DNA from: Rhodothermales bacterium
Lineage (GTDB): Bacteria; Bacteroidota; Rhodothermia; Rhodothermales; JANQRZ01
DNA length: 64,000 nt
Direction of reading: 5' to 3'
Assembly (NCBI GenBank): GCA_028284265.1
Contig: JANQRZ010000004.1
Span: forward strand, 1 to 64,000
Each line of letters begins with the position of its first letter. Position 1 is the stretch's first letter. Under the pieces are notes generated by a model. That model was given only the letters and a program-made list of their open reading frames with translations, did not search any database and was not told where the DNA came from. Made by a program: the position numbers and the translations under genes. Below, piece after piece: positions 17,201 to 25,728 of the stretch.

Positions 17201-17566
17201 TCAGGCGACGGCAGGAGGACCACGGATGGGGAGCAGCACCTGCGCCGAAGCCATCGGTGCGGTGCGGTGCAGCAAAGCGAAGGACTGGGTCGCTGCGAGC
17301 GGAGACGGGGCGACGGCGAGCGTCGGCGTCCGCGAGGTCTTCGGCAGGCAAAGCACGCACAGGTCGTGCGGCACGTCGATGCCTTCGAGCGGGACGGTGA
17401 AGCCGACGCCGTCGGCGTGGACGTGATCGGTTTGCGCGGCGGCTTCGTGCCGGGCGTGCTCATGCTCGATCCCGTGCGCCACGCGGTGCAGCGCAGGTGC
17501 GACCAGCCCACCGCCGAGGAAGGCAGCGAGCGCGACGAGGGCGCTGATGTGGCGGAACGAGGACAT
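17201..17566 (-). CDS. His/Cys small exported protein, DUF2946-like
   Basis: 121 residues with an N-terminal hydrophobic helix. A His-rich stretch follows (HRVAHGIEHEHARHE, then DHVHADG), then HDLCVLCLPK and a C-terminal IRGPPA. The C-x2-C after a His cluster and the terminal RGPP resemble DUF2946-type metal-linked proteins. It is encoded 152 bases upstream of the TonB receptor in the same direction, so it is likely part of the same regulon. It could bind metal in the periplasm. Family assignment is tentative. Confidence 0.65.
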   Translation of the reverse strand: MSSFRHISALVALAAFLGGGLVAPALHRVAHGIEHEHARHEAAAQTDHVHADGVGFTVPLEGIDVPHDLCVLCLPKTSRTPTLAVAPSPLAATQSFALLHRTAPMASAQVLLPIRGPPAVA

Positions 17567-17647
17567 GAGAATGCGTGGAGCGAGAGCCGTACAACGCGGA
17601 AGATAGCACCATGTTGCCTCATACCGTCGCGTGCGCTGCTGCGAGAG

Positions 17648-17905
17648 CTACCGTCGCTGCTCCGCCGAGTAGCCGAACTCCGGTTCGTGCAGCGTCAGGT
17701 CAAGGTCCGCCACGGTAGTTTGTAGACGGGCTTGTGCATCCTTGATCGCCTGATTGTAAACGCTCGGCCCGACCTCCTTCAGCACAAACTCCAGCATCAG
17801 CGAGGCACCGAGGTCGCCGATCTCCTCGTCGCGCTCCTCGGCGAAGTAGCGCTTGATCGAGGCGATGAGTTCCTGCTTCGTGTCGTCGGACAATGTGATC
17901 GGCAT
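17648..17905 (-). CDS. DUF2164 family protein
   Basis: 85 residues, cytoplasmic. The blocks ITLSDDTKQEL, SIKRYFAEERDEEIGDLGA, MLEFVLKEVGPSVYNQAIKDA and DLDLTLHEPEFGY match the small, widespread DUF2164 family almost position by position. Function is unknown. The neighbouring small gene at 17945 runs in the same direction 39 bases upstream, so they may be co-transcribed. Confidence 0.88.
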   Translation of the reverse strand: MPITLSDDTKQELIASIKRYFAEERDEEIGDLGASLMLEFVLKEVGPSVYNQAIKDAQARLQTTVADLDLTLHEPEFGYSAEQRR

Positions 17906-17944
17906 AGGATAGTCAGCGTTGAGTGCTACATCCTGGTTGTGTAT

Positions 17945-18163
17945 TTAGGCGTACCGCTGCACTCTTGCTCGGACCTTTGCATGAAGCCTCCGATCCGAAG
18001 ATGGGTCCAGTCTTTCAGCTTCGTATATCGCTTCTACAAACGCATCTACAGAGGTCGGGGGCTTCTCCTCGAACTGCATCCGCGCCTCAAGAGGTAAGCA
18101 GAAACCTAAATCGCGGCAAAGCTCGTCGAGCAACTGAGCGATCTGTGCGGGCGTCATTTTCAT
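17945..18163 (-). CDS. Small conserved hypothetical protein
   Basis: 72 residues. The pattern ELCRDLGFCLPLEARMQF, PPTSVDAFVEAIYEAERLDP followed by a basic C-terminal helix is one I recognise from many small uncharacterised proteins in proteobacteria (LCADLGFCLPP... DAFTDAVFRAEGLDP). It is soluble and helical and has no catalytic motif. It starts 15 bases after the pgi stop and reads the same way, so it may lie on the pgi transcript. Confidence 0.7.
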   Translation of the reverse strand: MKMTPAQIAQLLDELCRDLGFCLPLEARMQFEEKPPTSVDAFVEAIYEAERLDPSSDRRLHAKVRARVQRYA

Positions 18164-18178
18164 GCAGCAAGCCCCGTT

Positions 18179-19447
18179 CTACTCCGGGCGTCCGAGGAGG
18201 GAGAACATCTTCTGTTTGTAGTTCTCCACGCCGGGCTGGTCGAACGGGTTGATGCCGAGCAGGTAGCCTCCTACTGCGACGGCGTGCTCGTAGAACGCGA
18301 TGAGGGCACCGACCGAGCGGGCGTCGAGGCCGGGCATCGTGAGGGTCCAGTTGGGGACGCCGCCTTCAGCGTGGGCGGCGGCGGTGGCCTCGTAGGCGCT
18401 GCGGTTGATCTCGGCGTAGGTCTTCCCAGCTAGGTAGTTCAACTCGTCCGGGTTGCCGTCCTCCTCGCCGACCGTCGGCCCGTCGCCCGCATCGTCCACC
18501 CAGAGGAAGCTCTCGACGAGCGAGCGCTGGCCCTGCTGCACATACTGCCCGAGTGAGTGGAGGTCCGAGGTGTACTGCGCGACGGCGGGGAAGAGCCCCT
18601 TGTGCTCTTTGCCCTCGCTCTCGCCGAACAGCTGCTGCCACCACCCGCCGACGCCCGCGAGCCGAGGCTCGAAGGCGGCGAGCAGTTCGGTCTTGTAGCC
18701 CTGTTCGTGTAAGAGGTAACGGTCGGCGGCGTAGTCGAGCGCTGGATTGGCTTGGGGGCCGTCGAGCCGCTTCAACTCGTCCGAGGCTCCACCGACGAGC
18801 GCACGGACATCATGCCCCGCCGCCGCAATCGGTAGAAGGCCGACCGGGGTGAGGACGGAGAACCGCCCACCGACGCCGTCCGGGAGGACGAACTTGCGGT
18901 AGCCCTTCTCGTCGCGGAGTGGGTTGAGCAGCCCACCTGTCGGGCCAGTCGTGACGATGATCCGCTCGGCGGTATCGTCGAACGTCCGTTCGAGGTAGCG
19001 CCGGATGAATCGGAAGGCGAGCGACGGTTCGAGGGTGCTGCCGCTTTTCGAGATAACGTTGACATAGACACTCTTGCCTTGGAGAGTTTCGAGCAGACGC
19101 TCATGGTAGCCCGGCGAGAGGTGGTGCCCCGCGAACACGATCTCTAGGTCATCCTCGGCAAACGCCGGGGTGAGCGCGTCAATCACCGCCTTCGCGCCGA
19201 GGTACGACCCGCCGATCCCGATGCAGACCAGCACATCGGCCCGCTCGCGAATCTCCTCGGCCACCTCTTCGATGGCGTCGAGCGGGGGTGGCGTGCTGAG
19301 AAGCAGGTCGCGCCAGCCGAGCATGTCGGCTCCGGCGCCCGTGCCGTTGAGGACGGCGCGATGCGCGTCGAGGACGTAGGGCTGAAGACTCGCGCGGGCG
19401 CTGTCGTCGAGAAACGGGGCGAGGTGCTGGCGGTCGAGGGCGATCAT
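18179..19447 (-). CDS. pgi: Glucose-6-phosphate isomerase
   Basis: 422 residues, the short Bacillus-type form. It interconverts glucose-6-phosphate and fructose-6-phosphate in cytoplasmic glycolysis. Visible signatures are GIGGSYLGAKAVIDAL (phosphate loop), VISKSGSTLEPSLAFR (Ser/Thr phosphate site), TGPTGGLLNPLRDEKGYRKF with FVLPDGVGGRFSVLT, GESEGKEHKG with its catalytic Glu, and NPFDQPGVENYKQKM with the C-terminal Lys. It begins at ATG 19447. The small gene at 17945 follows closely. Confidence 0.96.
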   Translation of the reverse strand: MIALDRQHLAPFLDDSARASLQPYVLDAHRAVLNGTGAGADMLGWRDLLLSTPPPLDAIEEVAEEIRERADVLVCIGIGGSYLGAKAVIDALTPAFAEDDLEIVFAGHHLSPGYHERLLETLQGKSVYVNVISKSGSTLEPSLAFRFIRRYLERTFDDTAERIIVTTGPTGGLLNPLRDEKGYRKFVLPDGVGGRFSVLTPVGLLPIAAAGHDVRALVGGASDELKRLDGPQANPALDYAADRYLLHEQGYKTELLAAFEPRLAGVGGWWQQLFGESEGKEHKGLFPAVAQYTSDLHSLGQYVQQGQRSLVESFLWVDDAGDGPTVGEEDGNPDELNYLAGKTYAEINRSAYEATAAAHAEGGVPNWTLTMPGLDARSVGALIAFYEHAVAVGGYLLGINPFDQPGVENYKQKMFSLLGRPE

Positions 19448-19514
19448 GAGGGCGAGGCGATGGGGGAGAGGAAGGGATGATACGCAGGCGTGCGGCTGCC
19501 GTGTCGTGATAAAC

Positions 19515-19616
19515 CTATCCCGAGGCGGCAGCGGCGGCCCAGTTCCACATCAGCAAGACGAGCCAGAAAGCGAACACCGGTACTGGCAGCGACTCAGGCA
19601 AGTCGACCAAAGCCAT
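19515..19616 (-). pseudogene. Duplicated 3' end of the 19881-20348 gene
   Basis: A 33-codon frame (M-x-LVDLPESLPVPVF then FWLVLLMWN, ending AAAAASG) that repeats the last part of the LURP-like gene (LPESLPLPVRVFCFWLVLLMWN, then AAAAASG) with a few changes and a 6-bp deletion. Its ATG overlaps by one base the stop codon of the AT-rich membrane gene (TGATG), so it could be translated by coupling. It is more likely a remnant left when the AT-rich segment arrived. Confidence 0.75.
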
Positions 19617-19813
19617 CAGTTGAAAAACCTCTTGTATATAAAAAGTGAAATAACAAAAGACACTAAAAAGCAGCACAATTTATATATCATGCTTGCCAAA
19701 TCCTGCCTCTCCTCACCCCAAATCGCCCACAAGAACATTGGAATGCCTGTGTACGGCAACAAATAGTATACCGGCACCAAGATCAGCAATGTTATCAATG
19801 CTACCTTAGCCAT
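19616..19813 (-). CDS. Small AT-rich membrane protein
   Basis: 65 residues with two strongly hydrophobic helices (ALITLLILVPVYYLLPY and KLCCFLVSFVISLFIYK). A good ribosome-binding site (GGAGG) lies nine bases before ATG 19813, so the gene looks real. The DNA is strikingly AT-rich: 19621-19680 holds only 16 G or C in 60. It lies between two copies of the 3' end of the neighbouring gene (19515-19610 and 19882-19985). Both points mark it as recently acquired. No family recognised. Confidence 0.7.
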   Translation of the reverse strand: MAKVALITLLILVPVYYLLPYTGIPMFLWAIWGEERQDLASMIYKLCCFLVSFVISLFIYKRFFN

Positions 19814-19880
19814 TCACTACCTCCGTATGCATCAAGTGCGTCGTAATATATTTCAAGTACGGTCCACATTTATACCATGC

Positions 19881-20348
19881 TTACCCCGAGGCGGCAGCGG
19901 CGGCCCGGTTCCACATGAGCAGGACGAGCCAGAAGCAGAACACCCGCACCGGCAGCGGCAGCGACTCCGGCAAGTCGATCTTGGTCGCCCGCCCGAACCA
20001 CCGCACAGGCGTGATGTGGCCTATCCGATCGCCTGTATCGCCAGCCCGCAGGACAAACGCTCGCTTGAACGCCGAGTCCTTTTCGAGGACGAACGTTTGG
20101 TCGTCTAATTCGAGGATGAAGCGCTCGGAGAGCGCACTCGGCTTATCCGCTCGCACGAGCACGGCCTCTTGGAAGTCCAGCACGAAGTCGCCCACCATGC
20201 CCTCGCGGTAGAACTCGAAGGGCACGTCTTCGACGGAGAACGTCGCCCGCTCGCGCAGCTTGGCCAGCTTGAGCGAGCCGACCTCGCGCTCGCCGTCGGA
20301 GAGGCGGAAGGTGGAGGAGTACCAAGCAGCAGGCGCGGCGTGAAGCAT
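19881..20348 (-). CDS. LURP-one-like protein with C-terminal membrane helix
   Basis: 155 residues. The N-terminal 120 residues are beta-rich with the pattern of LURP-one/tubby-like folds (FRLSDGEREVGSLKL, FEFYREGMVGDFVLDF, FILELDDQTFVLEK, AFVLRAGDTGDRIGHITP). A single membrane helix ends the chain (VFCFWLVLLMW). It may be a membrane-tethered lipid-interacting protein, but that is only an inference from fold-like similarity. Part of its 3' end is duplicated at 19515-19610. Confidence 0.65.
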   Translation of the reverse strand: MLHAAPAAWYSSTFRLSDGEREVGSLKLAKLRERATFSVEDVPFEFYREGMVGDFVLDFQEAVLVRADKPSALSERFILELDDQTFVLEKDSAFKRAFVLRAGDTGDRIGHITPVRWFGRATKIDLPESLPLPVRVFCFWLVLLMWNRAAAAASG

Positions 20349-20413
20349 GAGGGGGCGGGCGGACGTAGGGGGCTGTCTTCAACGCACACCATCGGCGAGG
20401 GTGCCGCGCGGAC

Positions 20414-20420
20414 TATATTC
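20414..20420 (+). promoter_or_regulatory. Candidate -7 box for the acyl-CoA-binding protein gene
   Basis: TATATTC lies 36 bases before ATG 20457. The spacing and box match others in the window (48557, 31353). The -33 element is unclear. Confidence 0.4.
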
Positions 20421-20456
20421 CCGACGTCCTCTTCTCCCGCCAACCCACGCACTCCG

Positions 20457-20714
20457 ATGGCTGACCTCGCTTCCCAATTCGCTGCCGCTGCTGAGGCCGT
20501 GCAGGACCTCGACGAGCGCCCCGACAACGCGACGCTCCTTCAGCTCTACGCGCTCTACAAACAGGCGACCGTCGGCGACGTGGAGGGCCGCCGCCCCGGC
20601 TTCACCGACTTCGCGGGTCGCGCCAAGTACGACGCCTGGGCCGACCTCGAAGGCACCGATTCCGAGGACGCCATGCAGCAGTACATCGACCTTGTCGACG
20701 AGCTTCGGGGCTGA
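20457..20714 (+). CDS. Acyl-CoA-binding protein
   Basis: 85 residues, the usual length of a single ACBP domain. Start ATG 20457 is chosen because the four-helix domain begins at once. Family signatures are clear: LLQLYALYKQATVGDVEG, RPGFTDFAGRAKYDAW, and a final helix MQQYIDLVDEL. The Tyr and Lys of YALYKQAT and the Lys of GRAKYDAW match the residues that contact the CoA and acyl chain. It should carry or buffer long-chain acyl-CoA esters in the cytoplasm. It stands alone. Confidence 0.92.
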   Translation: MADLASQFAAAAEAVQDLDERPDNATLLQLYALYKQATVGDVEGRRPGFTDFAGRAKYDAWADLEGTDSEDAMQQYIDLVDELRG

Positions 20715-20745
20715 GTTCGCCCAGACCTCGTAGAAGCAGCCCCCG

Positions 20746-20752
20746 TATCTTC
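20746..20752 (+). promoter_or_regulatory. Candidate -7 box for the permease gene
   Basis: TATCTTC lies about 104 bases before the ATG at 20857. If used, it would leave a long 5' leader. Support rests only on resemblance to the recurring box. Confidence 0.25.
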
Positions 20753-20856
20753 GCGCTCGTCCTTTCGCCACGTCTGCCCCTACGCACCAACGCCTCCTCG
20801 CAGGGGCCGGTCCCGGTGTCTCTTCGCCGCTGGGTCGAGGGCCTGACCCCGCTCTG

Positions 20857-22983
20857 ATGGCTGCTGCTCCGAAGCTCAAAAAGACCCTCACGCTCTTCGA
20901 CGTCTACGCGATCTCGACGGGCGCGATGTTCAGTTCGGGGTTCTTCCTCCTGCCCGGCCTTGCCACGGCGAAGGCGGGTCCGGCGACGGTCCTCGCGTAC
21001 TTCCTCGCGGGCATCTTCATCCTCCCCGCGATGTTCTCCGCGGCGGAGCTTTCGACGGCGATGCCGCGGGCGGGCGGGGCGTACTACTTCCTTGACCGCA
21101 GCCTCGGGCCGCTGGCCGGGACGGTCGGCGGGTTGGGGACGTGGCTGGCGCTCGTGCTCAAGAGTGCCTTCGCGCTCGTCGGGATGGGGGCCTACCTCGT
21201 GTTCTTCTTCGACGTGCCCATCAAGCCGCTGGCAGTCGCGCTGACGGTCGCGTTCGCGGCGCTGAACATCGTCGGGGCGAAGGAGACGAGTGGGTTGCAA
21301 CGGGTGCTCGTAGCGGTGCTTGTCGGTGTACTCGCGTTCTTCGTTGTGCAGGGCCTCGCCGAAGTCGGTGGGATGGAGGGGAGCGACCTCGAACGGCAGT
21401 TCACGCCGTTCCTGCCGTTCGGGTGGGAGAGCATCCTCCCGACCATCGGGCTGGTGTTCGTCTCGTATGCCGGACTGACGAAGGTGGCCTCGGTCGCCGA
21501 AGAAGTCCAGAACCCCGACCGCAACCTGCCGCTCGGGATGTTCCTCTCGCTGTTCACGGCGACGGCGATCTACTGCGTCGGCGTGTTCATCATGATCGCG
21601 GTACTGGATGCGAATGAGCTGCGGAGCGACCTGACGCCGGTAGCGACAGCGGCGGAGGCGTTCTTCGACTGGTTGCCGGAGCCGTGGGGGCTGCTGCTCG
21701 TCGTTGCGGCAGCCATTGCCGCGTTCGCCTCGACGGGTAATGCAGGCATTCTCTCGGCTTCGCGGTACCCGCTGGCGATGGCACGCGACCACCTCGTGTC
21801 GGCCCGCCTCGGTGACCTCGGGCGCTTCGGGACGCCGGTCCCGGCTATCCTCGTGACGGCTGGACTGATGATCTTCGTGATTGTGGCGCTCGACGTGGAG
21901 GGGATCGCCAAGCTGGCGAGTGCCTTCCAACTGCTGCTCTTCGGGCTGCTCAACGTGGCGGTCATCGTGATGCGCGAGAGCCAGATTCCGGGCTACGTGC
22001 CCGGCTACCGCAGCCCGCTCTACCCGTGGATGCAGGTCGCGGGCATCCTCGTGCCCATCGTGCTGGTGGCGCAACTCGGGGCGCTGGCCTGGGGCACGTC
22101 GGCCCTAATGATTGCAGGGGGCGTGCTGTGGTACCGGCGCTACGCCCGCCCGAATCCGAAGGTTGAGCGCGAGGGGGCGATCTATCACCTCTTCGAGCGG
22201 CTCGGGCAGCGGCGCTACGACGGCCTCGACAGCGAGCTTCGGACGATTCTGAAGGAGAAAGGGATGCAGGACGAGGCCCCGTTCGAGAGCCTTGTCACCC
22301 GTGCTGCCGTGATCGACCTCGACGAGGCGGTGCCGTATGCGAACCTCATCGCCCGTACCTCGGCAGTGCTCGCGGATCAACTCGGTGTTCCAATGCAACA
22401 GTTGGAGCAGGGCTTCATCGACGCCTCCAGCTATGGGGCAACGCCGGTGGCGCACGGGGCCGCGCTCCCACACCAGCGTCTGCCGAACATCGAGCAGTCG
22501 GAGGCCGTCTTCGTGCGCTGCCGAGCCGGGGTCACGCTCGACACGTCGCTGGAAGATGAGTCGCGCTCGGAGCCGGTCTACGCGATCTTCTTCCTCGTCA
22601 GTCCCGAGGGAAGCACGAGCGCTCACCTCCGCATCCTCGCCGGACTCGCCAGCCGGATCGACGAAGAGCAATTCATGAGCGAGTGGCTCGCCGCGCCCGA
22701 CGAGCAAAAGCTCAAGGAGACGCTGCTCCACAATGAGCGCTACCTCTCGCTTCACCTCCACCCCGGCACCGACGCGGCATCGCTCATCGGCAAGGCCCTG
22801 CGCGAGGTCCGGCTTCCGGCGGGGACGTTGGTCGCGCTCGTGCGGAGGCGCGGACGGCTGCTCGTACCTAGCGGGATGACCGTTCTGGAAGCGAACGATC
22901 AGATCACGCTGATCGGTGAGGCAGAGGGCGTCGCCGAACTCTATGAGCGATACGGCAGCGCGTCTTCGAGCGCGCAGGCGTAG
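20857..22983 (+). CDS. APC-family permease fused to EIIA and TrkA_C domains
   Basis: 708 residues. Residues 1-430 form a 12-helix amino acid-polyamine-organocation transporter (STGAMFSSGFFLLPG, GGAYYFLDRSLGP, FVSYAGLTKVASVAEEVQNP, GYRSPLYPWMQ). Residues about 475-610 are a PTS EIIA type-2 domain. Its candidate phosphorylation site is His539 in GAALPHQRL. Residues about 630-705 are a TrkA/RCK C-terminal domain (LPAGTLVALVRRRGRLLVPSGMTVLEANDQITLIG). The transporter probably imports an amino acid or cation, gated by phosphorylation or a nucleotide/ion ligand. The chain is one frame with no shift. The substrate is not evident. Confidence 0.88.
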   Translation: MAAAPKLKKTLTLFDVYAISTGAMFSSGFFLLPGLATAKAGPATVLAYFLAGIFILPAMFSAAELSTAMPRAGGAYYFLDRSLGPLAGTVGGLGTWLALVLKSAFALVGMGAYLVFFFDVPIKPLAVALTVAFAALNIVGAKETSGLQRVLVAVLVGVLAFFVVQGLAEVGGMEGSDLERQFTPFLPFGWESILPTIGLVFVSYAGLTKVASVAEEVQNPDRNLPLGMFLSLFTATAIYCVGVFIMIAVLDANELRSDLTPVATAAEAFFDWLPEPWGLLLVVAAAIAAFASTGNAGILSASRYPLAMARDHLVSARLGDLGRFGTPVPAILVTAGLMIFVIVALDVEGIAKLASAFQLLLFGLLNVAVIVMRESQIPGYVPGYRSPLYPWMQVAGILVPIVLVAQLGALAWGTSALMIAGGVLWYRRYARPNPKVEREGAIYHLFERLGQRRYDGLDSELRTILKEKGMQDEAPFESLVTRAAVIDLDEAVPYANLIARTSAVLADQLGVPMQQLEQGFIDASSYGATPVAHGAALPHQRLPNIEQSEAVFVRCRAGVTLDTSLEDESRSEPVYAIFFLVSPEGSTSAHLRILAGLASRIDEEQFMSEWLAAPDEQKLKETLLHNERYLSLHLHPGTDAASLIGKALREVRLPAGTLVALVRRRGRLLVPSGMTVLEANDQITLIGEAEGVAELYERYGSASSSAQA

Positions 22984-23014
22984 CTTTGCGTCTCCTCGTC
23001 CAGCACCCCTCGCC

Positions 23015-23614
23015 ATGCGCTCTGTCCTCTCTGTCGCTGCATTCCTGCTCCTGTTCTTTGGTCTAAGCGGTTGCTCCGGTGGCGACCGGCTGGCCGAGCA
23101 ACAGAACACCATCACCGCGCTACGCTCGGACCTTGCTGCCGCATCGGCTGAGATCGACCGGCTGGAAGCAGAGAATGCCTCGATGGACCGGCAACTCCGT
23201 GAGGCGATGGACACCGTCGCGCAGACGAGCGCCGAGGGCGACCGGGGCGAGACGGTCGCCGTGCTGGAGGCGCGCGACTTGTTCGCTTCTGGAGGCGTCC
23301 GGCTCACGCGCAACGGTACGGACCTGCTGGCCGAGGTCGCCACCCGGCTTCGTACCGAGTTTCCCGGCCGCCTCGTCCGCATCGAAGGCCACTCCGACAA
23401 CCAGCCAATCCGCACGGCGCGCTTTCCCTCCAACTGGGACCTCTCGACAGCGCGGGCGAGTGCGGTCGCGTTCTATCTGCAAGAGGAGCAAAACTTCGAC
23501 GGCGTCACGCTCGAAGTGGTTGGTCTCGCGGAGCACTATCCTGTGGCCGACAATGAGACGGTGGAGGGTCGCCGTCGGAATCGCCGCGTCCGCATCGCCG
23601 TGCTGGACGGCTAA
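23015..23614 (+). CDS. OmpA-family lipoprotein
   Basis: 199 residues from ATG 23015. A lipobox (FFGLSGC) is followed by a coiled-coil (residues about 28-75: RLAEQQNTITALRSDL, AEIDRLEAENASMDRQL), then an OmpA/MotB-type peptidoglycan-binding domain (VRIEGHSDNQPI, NWDLSTARASAVAFYLQ, VEGRRRNRRVRI). The Asp of GHSDNQP and the Arg of RRRNRRV are the usual diaminopimelate contacts. It should tie the outer membrane to the cell wall. Its end faces the T9SS gene at 23688, with a hairpin between. Confidence 0.9.
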   Translation: MRSVLSVAAFLLLFFGLSGCSGGDRLAEQQNTITALRSDLAAASAEIDRLEAENASMDRQLREAMDTVAQTSAEGDRGETVAVLEARDLFASGGVRLTRNGTDLLAEVATRLRTEFPGRLVRIEGHSDNQPIRTARFPSNWDLSTARASAVAFYLQEEQNFDGVTLEVVGLAEHYPVADNETVEGRRRNRRVRIAVLDG

Positions 23615-23626
23615 GGGCCTAAACGA

Positions 23627-23660
23627 GTGCCGCCCCCGAAGCCGGGGCCTCGGGGGCGGC
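23627..23660. terminator. Bidirectional hairpin between convergent genes
   Basis: A perfect 12-bp GC-rich stem (23627-23638 with 23649-23660) with a 10-base loop. It lies 13 bases after the OmpA-lipoprotein stop and 28 before the end of the opposing T9SS gene. It has no U tract, so it may act with Rho or as an mRNA-end stabiliser. Confidence 0.6.
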
Positions 23661-23687
23661 AGCGCCTGCAATATGGGCGGTGCGCGG

Positions 23688-25613
23688 TTAGCGCACGAGG
23701 GTCACGCGGCCCGTCCGCATCACATCCCCGACCGTGAGGCGGTAGATGTAGGTGCCTGAGGCGAGACCGCGAGCGTCGAGGGCGATGTCGTGCGTTCCGG
23801 CTTCCACCGGCCCGTCGAGGAGCACCGCCACTTCGCGCCCGAGCACGTCGTAGACGGCGAGGCGCACCTCGTCGCGCACGTCCAGCCCGAAGCTAAACGT
23901 GGTGCCTGCCTCGAACGGGTTCGGGTAGGCCGTCAGCTCCGTCGGTGTGGCGCGCGAGGCGGCGGTCGGGGTAGCGACGGCGGAGAGCATGCTGTCGTTC
24001 ACGTCGAGCGAGACAGTGAAGTCCATGCCTGCGCCCGCCACGGCTCCGTCCTTCGTGATCGTGAACGACTCGGAGGCGAAGATGTCCGTGTCGAAGTCGC
24101 CCACGTTGAGGTCCACCTCGTAGCTGCCTGCCGGGAGGCCGCCGGGGACGCCGAGCGTGATGCTCCGCGTGATCGAGAAGCCCGCCGGAAGCGTGCCCGA
24201 GGCGAGTTGGATGGTGCGATTGATTGGGCCAGTGGCATCGATCCAGACATCCACCGGGAGCGATCCGTCGGTCAGGTTCGTTAGCGTACCGGTGAAGGTG
24301 AGGTCGCCACCGCCTGCCGGGATCGTCGTCGTGTTCACCGAGGCATCGAAGGCTACCACATCGTCAGCGCCGCCGAACCCGAAGACGGCATCCACTTCGG
24401 TGCCACCGCCCACCGGCTCGACTTCGAGCTTGACGTAGGCGATGCCGTCTTCCGTGAGCGCGCCAGCTCCTTGGCTACCGAGGCCGAGGTCTAGGTCCGT
24501 CACCACGTAGTCTGCGTTCCCGTCGCCGTTGGTGTCGAGCGAGTCGCCGGTAGCGACGAGCCGGGTCGAGGTGCCGGCGAGGTCGGAGGCATCACCGAGG
24601 AAGAGGATCTCATCAGATGAGCTGATGTTCGTAGTCCACGCCCAGAGGACCTGGCCGCTGTTATTGAGGTCGAGGCCACGCACAAAGCCGCCGAGTGTGT
24701 CGCCGTCTACCACATCGCCTTCGCGGAGTGCAATCACGCCGTCGATAGCGATGAACTCATCGGATGCGGAGTCGCCATCCGTGTCGCCGCTGAACGCATA
24801 GGTTCCGGCGTTGTTGATGTCCACGTTGTCGAAGTTATCCCAGTTGTCACCGTCGCCTGTCGGGAAGGTCTCGCGCGCAACGCCCGTCCCGTTGACGATA
24901 AGCGTGCCATCATCGAGTGATGAGCCGGTGTCGAGGTTTACATCGTGGATGTGATTCGACCCATCGCTTGAGACGTCGTAGTCGAAGCCAAGGCCACTCC
25001 CGATGTCGATCGGGAAGGTGCCGCCGGGGGCCGGGATGAGGTCACCCGCCGCGAGGACAATGCTGATGCTCCCTGTGGTACGGTCCGGGCTGGTGTAGAG
25101 CACGCGGGCCACAGAGCCGCTGCCTGCGCCGTTGTCATAGCCAGCGATCCAGTAGGCTGCGCCGTTCGGGATCATGGTCGGACGGCTGTTGAAGGTGTTG
25201 AGCGTGTCCATCCCGAACCCCGGCGCGGGCATGCCCTCGACGAGGAGCAGGCCGAGGTCGGTCCAGACAGCGTCGTTGCTGCCGGGGAGCGCTGGGCTGT
25301 AGATGAATTCCCCATCATCGCCGATGCCCATCGTACCCTCAGCTCCGCTGAGGGTGTCTCCGGGGAGGGCGAAGCTGTTGAGCCAGATGGCGGACCCGTC
25401 GAAGAAGACGCCGTCATCGCCGTCGATGTCGATGGTGAGGCCCACTTCGCCGTCATTGTTGATGAAGGGGGATTGCACGAGGCTCACCGTGCCAGGCCCG
25501 AGGGCTTGTTCTTCGATGACGACGAGGTCAGCGTCAACGACTTGGGCCTGGGTGATCGGCACCAAGAGGAGCGCGAGCACGCCGAGTAGGGTGATGCGAG
25601 AAACCGTATGCAT
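23688..25613 (-). CDS. Large T9SS-sorted secreted protein
   Basis: 641 residues from ATG 25613, the start of a signal peptide (SRITLLGVLALLLVPITQAQ). The body is beta-rich and acidic, with repeats of the form TIDIDGDDGVFFDGS, FDNVDINNAGTYAFSGDTDGD and RGLDLNNSGQVLWAW. These resemble the choice-of-anchor or propeller-type repeats of DUF7453-like proteins. Residues about 420-530 add an immunoglobulin-like domain. The final 80 are a T9SS sorting domain (AYPNPFEAGTTFSF, VYDVLGREVAVLLDG, GTYIYRLTVG). The many Asp residues suggest calcium binding. It is surface or secreted, with no catalytic residue seen. Confidence 0.82.
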   Translation of the reverse strand: MHTVSRITLLGVLALLLVPITQAQVVDADLVVIEEQALGPGTVSLVQSPFINNDGEVGLTIDIDGDDGVFFDGSAIWLNSFALPGDTLSGAEGTMGIGDDGEFIYSPALPGSNDAVWTDLGLLLVEGMPAPGFGMDTLNTFNSRPTMIPNGAAYWIAGYDNGAGSGSVARVLYTSPDRTTGSISIVLAAGDLIPAPGGTFPIDIGSGLGFDYDVSSDGSNHIHDVNLDTGSSLDDGTLIVNGTGVARETFPTGDGDNWDNFDNVDINNAGTYAFSGDTDGDSASDEFIAIDGVIALREGDVVDGDTLGGFVRGLDLNNSGQVLWAWTTNISSSDEILFLGDASDLAGTSTRLVATGDSLDTNGDGNADYVVTDLDLGLGSQGAGALTEDGIAYVKLEVEPVGGGTEVDAVFGFGGADDVVAFDASVNTTTIPAGGGDLTFTGTLTNLTDGSLPVDVWIDATGPINRTIQLASGTLPAGFSITRSITLGVPGGLPAGSYEVDLNVGDFDTDIFASESFTITKDGAVAGAGMDFTVSLDVNDSMLSAVATPTAASRATPTELTAYPNPFEAGTTFSFGLDVRDEVRLAVYDVLGREVAVLLDGPVEAGTHDIALDARGLASGTYIYRLTVGDVMRTGRVTLVR

Positions 25614-25728
25614 GACAGTGTAGGGTTGATGAAGAGGACCAACAACATACATGCGAGTAACCGCTTTTGCCATGCGCCTTTGGAGTATCCTTCCATGAGC
25701 CTTCTGCTGTAGTCAACCCCTTGCTCTG

